Source of the DNA: CAZSNT01 sp964607765
GTDB taxonomy: Bacteria; Verrucomicrobiota; Lentisphaeria; Oligosphaerales; JABHEG01
Direction: 5' to 3'
NCBI GenBank assembly: GCA_964607765.1
Contig: CAZSNT010000103.1
Coordinates: forward strand, 1-36,575
Length of the DNA: 36,575 nt
The notes below the pieces were generated by a model. That model searched no databases. It was not told the origin of the DNA and was given only the letters and a program-made list of their open reading frames with translations. Within the stretch, counting starts at the first letter, position 1; each line of letters opens with the position of its first letter. The position numbers were made by a program, and so were the translations under genes. Shown piece by piece: positions 30,407 through 36,575 of the stretch.

Positions 30407-30557
30407 TGAGCGAGACTGGTCCCGCAAGCAGGGCGCCCACACCCTCTTCCTCGCCTTCCTTCAACTCAACGCCATTCAGGCAGGATCGTGGTCAATGCGG
30501 CCGGTCAGGGACGACCGGATTTTCCAGGGCTTGGGCCAGGCTGTGGTCCGGCGCCCG

Positions 30558-31895
30558 TTAGCCGGCGTTGAAGTGGCGTCCCTGCTTTGCGGCTTGCCAT
30601 TGCTTCTGCGTATCGATCGCAGCGCCCGGGTCGCTTTGTTCCGCCATCCAGCGGTCGAGTTCGGCTGACAGTCGCGCTTTCGCGTCGGCGTGCTCCGGGG
30701 CGTCCGCCAGATTGGTCATCTCGAACGGGTCACTGTCGACCCGGTAGAGCTGTTCGGGCGGGCGTCGCATGTACCGGTTGACCAGCATGTTCGTGCGCTC
30801 GTTGAACGTGGATTCGAACATCCAGCTGGCCCAGTAGTGGTGCCACTTGCTGGTCTCGCCCATCAGATGCTTCTCGATATAGAGTGCATCCGGCGTGAGA
30901 TTGCGGATGTAGTGATGGGTTCCGTCTGTCACGCCGCGGATAGGGTAGGGCGGGCCTTCCGGGATGTTGTTGTGCATGGAGTAGGCGAATTCACGATGTC
31001 CGTCGGCCGCGCCTGACAACACCTGCAGGAAGCTGGTTCCGTCGAAGGCGAATTCGCTCGGATCCCCGCCCGCGGCTTCCACCAGCGTTGGCGCAACGTC
31101 TGCATACTGAATCATCGCGGCCGTCCGCGTTCCAGGCACAACATGCCCCGGCCAGCGCGCCACGAAACCGGTGTGGACTCCCGTGTTCCAGTTCGTCCAC
31201 TTGCAGCCCGGCCACTGTCCGCCCTGTTCCGAGGTGAAGATGACCAGCGTGTTCTGAGCCTGTCTGCAATCGTCGAGAACCTGCAGTATCGCGCCCACCT
31301 CCTGGTCCAGCACCTCGATCTCCGCCAGGTACTTGGTGTAGTCGTCGCGGGTCGCCTCTGTGTCGGCCATATACGGCAGCAGTTCGAGAGCATCAGGATC
31401 GAAGTGTGTGTGGTCGCCGACCGTCCAGGGCACGTGCGGCTCGAACAGGCCGGTGACCAGGCAGAACGGTTGGTCCGCCCCCCGGCCCATGAATTCACGA
31501 ATGCCGTCCGTGCCAAACGTCGGGTTCGGGTGCACGCAGCCGCCTTCTATGCCGGGAACATCCTCGAACGGGAAGCTCGGTGCGGGATTGACGTGTTTCT
31601 TGCCGCACAGCCCAACCCGATAGCCCAACGGCGCAAGGAAGTGCGGGATACTGCGCGTGCCGGGGCGGCAGGCCGAGTGATTCCAGCACGCGCCGTTGCG
31701 CGCCGGGTACAGCCCCGTGTAGAGCTCGCTGCGGCACGGATTGCACATGGCGATGCCGAGGAAAGCGTTGTCAAACACCACTCCCTCTGCTGCCAACCGG
31801 TCAATGTGCGGCGTGGCGACGTTGATGCCGCCGTAAAGGCTGAGGTCCTTGTACGTGCAGTCGTCAGCGATGATCAGCAGGATGTTCGGGGGCAT
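30558..31895 (-). CDS. Cys-type sulfatase, sulfamidase-like (second of three)
   Basis: A 445-residue formylglycine sulfatase. The active-site motif is MCNPCRSELYTG, with Cys51 in the C-x-P-x-R pattern and a second Cys at position 54, as in heparan N-sulfatase-like enzymes. Asp11 and Asp12 (IADD) are metal ligands, and GKKH is the Lys/His pair. The usual T-S-D-[HN]-G metal loop is TSEQGG, Glu and Gln instead of Asp and His/Asn; this may be normal for a subfamily. No signal peptide. The ATG start has a weak ribosome site. A mobile foldback element begins 30 bases upstream, separating the gene from its original upstream DNA. Confidence 0.92.
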   Translation of the reverse strand: MPPNILLIIADDCTYKDLSLYGGINVATPHIDRLAAEGVVFDNAFLGIAMCNPCRSELYTGLYPARNGACWNHSACRPGTRSIPHFLAPLGYRVGLCGKKHVNPAPSFPFEDVPGIEGGCVHPNPTFGTDGIREFMGRGADQPFCLVTGLFEPHVPWTVGDHTHFDPDALELLPYMADTEATRDDYTKYLAEIEVLDQEVGAILQVLDDCRQAQNTLVIFTSEQGGQWPGCKWTNWNTGVHTGFVARWPGHVVPGTRTAAMIQYADVAPTLVEAAGGDPSEFAFDGTSFLQVLSGAADGHREFAYSMHNNIPEGPPYPIRGVTDGTHHYIRNLTPDALYIEKHLMGETSKWHHYWASWMFESTFNERTNMLVNRYMRRPPEQLYRVDSDPFEMTNLADAPEHADAKARLSAELDRWMAEQSDPGAAIDTQKQWQAAKQGRHFNAG

Positions 31896-32288
31896 GGGCG
31901 TTGTCCGCGTGTTTGGTGTTCAGTCAATGTCATTGAATTAAGCGGCCGTTGGAGATTAGGGCGAAAGATCAAGGCGAAAGATCAAGGTGTTCCGACCCTC
32001 ATCTTTTGCCCTCATCTTTCACCCTAATCTTCCGGGACGGCGACCAATTTCTTAATTCAATGACATTGGGTGTTCAGTGTTTCACTTCCGAACCTACTCT
32101 CTACCGAGAAGATCGCCAAGGCCCCCCCCCCGTAATCGCGGTCGGAAACCGGCCTGCCAAGCATCTGCGACCGACAGATACCCGCTCTTCCTCCCCGAAC
32201 CGGTTGCATGCCGACGGATGCACACCATGTTCCAGAGTGCACTGAAAGCCAACGCGCCACCGGATTCGGGGTGGCAGAGGAGACAAGC
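31896..32288. other. 393-base divergent gap, half filled by a foldback element
   Basis: The gap between the second sulfatase (minus) and the beta-propeller gene (plus) holds the element at 31925-32068 with its flanking decamers. The remaining 32079-32288 includes a run of nine C (32122-32130) and otherwise shows no gene, clear promoter or RNA. Confidence 0.7.
31925..32068. mobile_element. 144-bp foldback (MITE-like) element
   Basis: CAATGTCATTGAATTAAG (31925-31942) is repeated exactly as its reverse complement at 32051-32068, giving 18-bp perfect terminal inverted repeats. The inner arms also pair imperfectly: GATTAGGGCGAAAGATCAAG on the left against GATTAGGGTGAAAGATGAGG read from the right, and the left arm has two 13-bp units, GGCGAAAGATCAA. 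GGTGTTCAGT directly abuts both ends (31915-31924 and 32069-32078), as expected of a 10-bp target duplication. No transposase is encoded, so it would be a non-autonomous element. Confidence 0.8.
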
Positions 32289-33212
32289 ATGAAGAGATCA
32301 ACGGTTCTTGCGGCAGTGTTCCTGGCGGCCTCAGGCGTGCCGTGTGTCTGGTCGCAGGCACAGGAGACGTATGTCCACGGCACTCTCAACGGGCAAGTGC
32401 TGACAACAGGCGGCGGCCGAGTACTGCTGCTCGACCGTACGGGCGCAGTTCTGTGGCAACACAAGGGGCGGAACTGCAGCGACATCTGGATGCTGCCGAA
32501 CGGGAACGTGCTGCACGCGGACAACAATGTGACGGAGATCAACCCGAAGACCAACGAGGTGGTGTGGTCGCACAGGCCTGAACAGCAGAAGGGCGGCGGG
32601 ACGTTCGCGTGCCAGCGCCTCGCGAACGGGAACACGATGGTTGGCGAGAACTCCGCAGGGCGCATTGTGGAAGTGGACCGGGACGGCAACATCGTCTTCG
32701 AGTTGAAACTGCCGCTGATGCAGCCGGGCAGTCACAACAACCTGCGAATGGTCCGTAAGCTGAAGAACGGCAACTACCTGGTGTGCCACAAAGGCAAGTC
32801 GCTTGTGCGCGAGTACACGCCGAGCGGCGCCGTGGTGTTCGAGGTCAAAGTCAGCGACATCCCGTTCTCGGCAGTTCGGCTGGAGAACGGCCACACGGTG
32901 GTCGGCCACATCAACAACATCACTGAGTTCGACACGGCCGGGAAACAGGTTTGGCAGTTCAACAGGAAGGAACTGGCCGGCCTGGAGCTGGGCATGATCT
33001 GCGGTATCCATGTCCAGCCCAACGGCAACGTTGTCATGGGCTTCTACCGCGCCACGCAAAAGGCGAACGGTGCCGGACTGCTGGAGATCACGCGCGACAA
33101 GAAACTCGTGTGGCGCTACGCCAGGCCGACGGGCAAGACGGACCGGAACATGATGGGCGTCCAACTCCTCGACGAGGCAGGCAAGCCCCTTCCGGGCGAC
33201 GTGCTTCGGTGA
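32289..33212 (+). CDS. Exported beta-propeller protein
   Basis: A 307-residue protein with a signal peptide (about 1-25, ASGVPCVWSQAQ). The mature part is a beta-propeller built on a recurring [LQ]-x-N-G-[NH] motif: LPNGNVLHAD, LANGNTMVGE, LKNGNYLVCH, LENGHTVVGH and QPNGNVVMGF, each followed by a strand of the E-x-[DN]-x-x-G or W-type pattern. Five such blades are visible, with a possible sixth at the N-terminus. The pattern resembles PQQ-like or arylsulfotransferase-type propellers, but no catalytic residues are recognisable. It is probably a periplasmic binding protein. ATG 32289 follows AGAGGAG at 6 bases; the longer frame from 32208 lacks a signal peptide at its start. Confidence 0.82.
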   Translation: MKRSTVLAAVFLAASGVPCVWSQAQETYVHGTLNGQVLTTGGGRVLLLDRTGAVLWQHKGRNCSDIWMLPNGNVLHADNNVTEINPKTNEVVWSHRPEQQKGGGTFACQRLANGNTMVGENSAGRIVEVDRDGNIVFELKLPLMQPGSHNNLRMVRKLKNGNYLVCHKGKSLVREYTPSGAVVFEVKVSDIPFSAVRLENGHTVVGHINNITEFDTAGKQVWQFNRKELAGLELGMICGIHVQPNGNVVMGFYRATQKANGAGLLEITRDKKLVWRYARPTGKTDRNMMGVQLLDEAGKPLPGDVLR

Positions 33213-33307
33213 TCCCGACTGCCCGCCATCCACGCCCACGCTGGTCGGGGCCGGCAGCGCGGCTTGAGGACTGCTGTTCTGTCTGCCATAATTTTGCGGC
33301 CGGCCCC

Positions 33308-33335
33308 TTGAAAACAGCGCTGCTGCTTGTATTTT
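33308..33335 (+). promoter_or_regulatory. Promoter of tRNA-Gly
   Basis: TTGAAA (33308-33313), 16 bases, TATTTT (33330-33335), in an AT-rich stretch. The predicted start near 33342 is about 8 bases before the mature tRNA. Confidence 0.5.
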
Positions 33336-33349
33336 AGTGCTTGTTCTGA

Positions 33350-33425
<76 letters not shown>

Positions 33426-33608
33426 TTTTCTTGCCTTGGCCGCTTTGGCTATCCTCTCCCCCCGCAAGCTCAGCCTATGTCCCTCAGTTCGAGATGCTTG
33501 ACCATGGCAAGCTGCTTCGCGACTTCCAGCAGCCCCAGCAGGTCACGGAGCATGTAGGCTCTTCTCGAAACTCATTATCGCTCTCCGTTTCTGATGCCGG
33601 CTAATGGG

Positions 33609-34952
33609 TCATCGTGCCTCTGCCCCGCGGAAGTAGTTGATCAGCGCCTGGATGCCGCCGGCGGCTTGCGCACGGTCGAAGTACTCGTTGGGGCTGTGCA
33701 GGCCGTGCTCCGAGAGACTGAAGGCCATGAGGAAAGTGGGCGGCGCTCCAAGCTGCTGATACATCTCAGCGACAGCGCCGATGGTGGCCGCGGACCGCGT
33801 TTTGCACGTGGGCGTACCGAACGCGTCCTCCAACGCCCGGCACGCCGCGGCGATTGCCGGGCTGTCCGCATCGCCGGAGAACGAGTGTGCCGCGGCCACT
33901 TTCACGATCTCGATGTCAGTGTTCACCGAGCCCATGTAGTCGCGCACCAAGTCGAACACTGTGTCAGGATTCTGGCCCGGCGCGAGGCGCATACTGACCA
34001 GGAGCTGGGCCTGGTCGGGAATGACCGTCATCTTGCCGTCGCGCTTCATGTACCCGCCGACACAGCCGTGGATCTCGAAGGTCGGTCGCGCAAGCAGCGC
34101 GCTGACCAGCTCCACGTCGTCGTGTGTGCGGAGCCCTTTCAGACCGTAGGTTTCCATCAGTTCCTCGGGACCGGGCTCCGCCTGCAGCCAGCACGCGACC
34201 TCAGCGGCCGTGGTGGGCGTGGCCAGTTCGGCAACACCCGGTATGCGGATCTCGCCGGTGCGGAGTTCGCAACACTGTACGGCCGCGGCCATGAGCTCGG
34301 CCAAAGGGTTGCGTGCCGCGCCGCCGAGCAGCCCGGAATGCACCGGTGCCGTGCCGGTCCGCAGATTCCAGTGCATGTAGAGCAGGCCGCGGCATCCGTA
34401 CTGGATGGCAGGGCGCTGTCGCGACACCCAGGCGCCGTCGAGAACGAGAATGCTGTCGGGTTTGAGGAAGTCGTGCACGCTGCCGAGGGCCGTGCCGAAG
34501 TTCGGGCTGCCGACCTCTTCCTCGCCTTCGTAGATGAACTCGAAGTTCAGTGCCAGTTCGCGTTTGAGGGCCTCTTCCACGGCGTGGAGCCCGACGACCA
34601 GGTTGCCCTTGTCGTCGCTGGCGCCCCGTCCCACGTACTTCTCACCGTCGACTCGCAGTCTGAACGGGTCAGACTCCCATTCGTCCGGCTTGGCGATGGG
34701 CTGCACGTCGTAGTGGTTGTAGAGCGCGACGGTTGGGTAGGTCGGGTCGCGTTCCAGGCGGCCGACCAGCAGCGGGTGTCGCGGTGTATCGACCAGTCGG
34801 GTCGCAGCGCCGAGCGCCGCAAGGCGCGACTGCAGCAGTTCGGCACACTCGCGGATGCTCTCTGTGCGGTCCGGTGCGGAGCTGACTGTCGGCAGTCGCA
34901 CGAGTTCAGCGAGTTCGTCAACGAAACGGTCTTCGTCAAAAGAGATGGGCAT
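33609..34952 (-). CDS. M20-family metallopeptidase (dipeptidase)
   Basis: A 447-residue di-zinc peptidase of family M20, the dipeptidase group that hydrolyses dipeptides or similar amides in the cytosol. Motifs are complete: HYDVQP (His80, catalytic Asp82), GRGASDDKGN (bridging Asp113/114), GEEEVGS (catalytic Glu144, Glu145), LDGAW and SEHGLHSPNE near the C-terminus (His419). The dimerisation (lid) domain lies at about 190-320. There is no signal peptide. The ATG start 34952 follows CAGGGAG. It is divergent from the third sulfatase, with a palindromic operator in the 96-base gap, and convergent with the tRNA gene. Confidence 0.95.
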   Translation of the reverse strand: MPISFDEDRFVDELAELVRLPTVSSAPDRTESIRECAELLQSRLAALGAATRLVDTPRHPLLVGRLERDPTYPTVALYNHYDVQPIAKPDEWESDPFRLRVDGEKYVGRGASDDKGNLVVGLHAVEEALKRELALNFEFIYEGEEEVGSPNFGTALGSVHDFLKPDSILVLDGAWVSRQRPAIQYGCRGLLYMHWNLRTGTAPVHSGLLGGAARNPLAELMAAAVQCCELRTGEIRIPGVAELATPTTAAEVACWLQAEPGPEELMETYGLKGLRTHDDVELVSALLARPTFEIHGCVGGYMKRDGKMTVIPDQAQLLVSMRLAPGQNPDTVFDLVRDYMGSVNTDIEIVKVAAAHSFSGDADSPAIAAACRALEDAFGTPTCKTRSAATIGAVAEMYQQLGAPPTFLMAFSLSEHGLHSPNEYFDRAQAAGGIQALINYFRGAEAR

Positions 34953-34969
34953 GGCTCTGTGGCTCCCTG

Positions 34970-35009
34970 ACTCAAGCACTTGAGTTTGGTGCGTCCGAAC
35001 AGGTATATT
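34970..35009 (+). promoter_or_regulatory. Sulfatase promoter overlapped by a palindromic operator
   Basis: ACTCAAG (34970-34976) and CTTGAGT (34979-34985) form a 7-bp inverted repeat around CA. The right arm covers TTGAGT (34980-34985), a -35 box paired at 18 bases with TATATT (35004-35009). A repressor bound here would cover the -35, and would sit 18-33 bases upstream of the divergent M20 start. No regulator gene is in the window. Confidence 0.5.
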
Positions 35010-35048
35010 GCCATCCTCACCCGGCGTTGGCAACGAAAGGGGCGAACA

Positions 35049-36374
35049 ATGACCGATGAAATCCGTCCGAACGTGCTCTACATCTTCACGGACCAGCAGT
35101 CCGCCTCCGCCATGAGTTGCGCAGGGAATCCGGACGTGAACACGCCCGCGATGGACCGGCTCGCGGCTGAGGGTGTGCTGTTCGAACAGGCTTACTGCTC
35201 GCAGCCCCTGTGCACGCCCTGTCGCGGCAGCATGTTCAGCGGCCTGATGCCCCATGTGTGCGGCACCTACAAGAACGGGGCGCCGATTGCTGAAGAGTTT
35301 CGGCAGCAGGAGCTGGGGAATGTCCTGCGCCGGGCCAAGTACGACTGTTTGTACGGGGGCAAGTGGCACGTTCCGCAGGGCACGATGCCGGCGGACAATG
35401 ATCACGGGTTCCGCGTGTTCGCGCCGCGTGGCGACCACGGTCTGGCCGAGGCCTGTGTGCGGGAGCTCAAGAACTGGACAGTCAAGCCGGCCGAAGCGAG
35501 GCAGCCGTTCTTCATGGTCGCCAGCTTCATCAACCCGCACGACATCTGCCAGATTGGTCGAGGCCAGGCTCTGCCGTGGGGCGCGATCGAGGAGTCTGTG
35601 CCGACGCTCGAGGAGTGCCCGAACCTACCGGCAAACTTCGGGATCCCCCCGTTCGAGCCGGAGATCATCCGCGTGGAACAGGCGTGTAACTGGGCCATCT
35701 ACCCCTACCGCGAACACTCGCCGGAGGAGTGGCGCCGCCTGCGTTGGGGTTACTACCGGCTGGTGGAGAAAGTGGACCGGCAGATCGGTGTGATCCTCGA
35801 CGGGCTGGACGAAGCGGGCCTGGCCGAGAACACGGTCGTGATCTTCTCCAGTGACCACGGTGACGGGCATGGGGCGCATCAGTGGAACCAGAAGTGCGTA
35901 CTGTACGAGGAAGTTGTGCGTGTGCCGTTCATTGTGCGGGCCCCGGGCGGCCGTCGCGGTGCCGCTGTCAAGGATCGGCTGGTGGCAAGTGCCCTTGACC
36001 TGTTTCCCACAGTCTGCGACTACGCGCAGGCGGCAGTGCCCGAGGGGCTGCCCGGCCGTTCGGTTCGTCCCTTGGTCGAGGGTGCGGGGCACGTCGAGTG
36101 GCACGACCAAGTGGTCATCGAGACGTTCTTCGACGGGAATCGCGGCTACGATGCTACCGGCCGTGCCGTGCGCACGGAACGGTACAAGTACTGCGTCTAT
36201 GACCGGGGTCGGTACGCTGAGCAGTTGTTCGACCTGGAGCACGATCCCGGCGAGATGGTGAACCTGGCCGTGGAGACGCGCTATCGCGACGTGCTTCTCG
36301 ACCATCGGCGCCGGCTTCTGCAGTATATGGAAGAGACGAAAGACACGTTCCGGCCGGCGTTCGTGGACGAGTGA
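35049..36374 (+). CDS. Cys-type sulfatase (third of three)
   Basis: A 441-residue formylglycine sulfatase. Cys55 in LCTPCRGSMFSG is the residue matured to formylglycine (C-x-P-x-R). FTDQQ (Asp15, with Gln instead of the second Asp) and FSSDHGDGHG are metal ligands; GGKWHV is the Lys/His pair. Choline-sulfatase- and iduronate-sulfatase-like enzymes share this layout, but the substrate cannot be assigned. No signal peptide is present, as for the other two. ATG 35049 follows AAAGGGG at 6 bases. The promoter overlaps the palindrome at 34970-34985. A tandem repeat array begins 13 bases after the stop. Confidence 0.95.
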   Translation: MTDEIRPNVLYIFTDQQSASAMSCAGNPDVNTPAMDRLAAEGVLFEQAYCSQPLCTPCRGSMFSGLMPHVCGTYKNGAPIAEEFRQQELGNVLRRAKYDCLYGGKWHVPQGTMPADNDHGFRVFAPRGDHGLAEACVRELKNWTVKPAEARQPFFMVASFINPHDICQIGRGQALPWGAIEESVPTLEECPNLPANFGIPPFEPEIIRVEQACNWAIYPYREHSPEEWRRLRWGYYRLVEKVDRQIGVILDGLDEAGLAENTVVIFSSDHGDGHGAHQWNQKCVLYEEVVRVPFIVRAPGGRRGAAVKDRLVASALDLFPTVCDYAQAAVPEGLPGRSVRPLVEGAGHVEWHDQVVIETFFDGNRGYDATGRAVRTERYKYCVYDRGRYAEQLFDLEHDPGEMVNLAVETRYRDVLLDHRRRLLQYMEETKDTFRPAFVDE

Positions 36375-36387
36375 TGCTCTGAGATAC

Positions 36388-36522
36388 GCCGTCAGACGAC
36401 CCCCACGGGCTCACGCCGCCAGACGCCCCCCACGGCCTCACGCCGTCAGACGACCCCCACGGCCTTGCGCCGCCAGACGACCCCCACGGCCTTGCGCCGT
36501 CAGACGACCCCCACGGCCTTGC
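36388..36522. repeat. 27-bp tandem repeat array, five units
   Basis: Five head-to-tail 27-base units, starting at 36388, 36415, 36442, 36469 and 36496, with core GACCCCCACGGCC. Units 1, 3 and 5 begin GCCGTC; units 2 and 4 begin GCCGCC, so a 54-base period overlies the 27-base one. ACGGC-CTTGC-GCCGT hairpins form where a GCCGTC unit follows. Units have no spacers, so this is not CRISPR. Units 3 and 5 are identical. Confidence 0.9.
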
Positions 36523-36575
36523 GCCTGGGACGACGATTTGGGGTTGGTGGATAGGATCTGACTGATTTGCAGTGT

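Noticed and set aside
36388..36522. The 27-bp array as a CRISPR
   Set aside because: Units follow each other directly with no spacers, and no cas genes are present.

Overview
The window is high-GC bacterial chromosome (about 60-65% by eye), probably an environmental or metagenomic genome. Taxonomic pointers are three Cys-type sulfatases, two proteins ending in NPCBM-like domains, two DUF3604/PHP-type metal hydrolases, a DUF6785/DUF6784-type membrane protein and a giant HEAT-repeat protein on a kinase fold. That mix is familiar from the PVC group (Planctomycetota, Lentisphaerota, Kiritimatiellota) and Hydrogenedentota. No marker here fixes the phylum, so this is inference.

Layout. 1-199: REP-like inverted repeat pair and a possible promoter. 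200-1906: mnmE (tRNA modification GTPase, TTG start) and a small zinc-ribbon membrane protein. 1913-3616: a PilT-like ATPase and a cyclic-nucleotide-binding-fold protein, divergently transcribed from back-to-back promoters. 3776-9156: a 1528-residue pseudokinase-TM-HEAT protein, then a TauE/SafE permease overlapping it by 4 nt. 9339-12449: an Old-Yellow-Enzyme-type oxidoreductase, a secreted two-protease protein and a small membrane protein. 12700-16134: a 1144-residue lipoprotein with an alpha/beta-hydrolase and NPCBM domain. 16163-21295 (minus): a likely operon of DUF6785 transporter-like protein, class II aldolase, SGNH hydrolase and PHP hydrolase. 21561-26742: a secreted metzincin-NPCBM protein (plus), then metallophosphoesterase, LTxxQ-like secreted protein and sulfatase (minus). 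26787-27510: a vapBC toxin-antitoxin pair with a clear operator. 27550-33212: a large PHP protein, a second sulfatase, a foldback mobile element and a secreted beta-propeller. 33350-33425: tRNA-Gly(GCC). 33609-36374: an M20 peptidase and a third sulfatase, divergent across a palindromic operator. 36388-36522: a 27-bp tandem repeat array.

How the genes fit together. Much of the window looks like a scavenging and catabolic island: sulfatases remove sulfate, secreted hydrolases and proteases act outside the cell, a multipass membrane protein may import a product, an aldolase cleaves a sugar-derived intermediate, and TauE/SafE could export sulfite or another anion. The other theme is signalling. 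The CNB-fold protein lacks its phosphate-binding arginine, and the neighbouring kinase fold lacks the catalytic lysine, HRD Asp and DFG motif, so both look like non-catalytic sensing or scaffolding modules. The most notable new observations are the pseudokinase with a roughly 91-residue HEAT super-repeat, a 144-bp foldback element with 18-bp terminal inverted repeats and a 10-bp target duplication, the vapBC operator filling the promoter spacer, and the alternating 27-bp tandem array.
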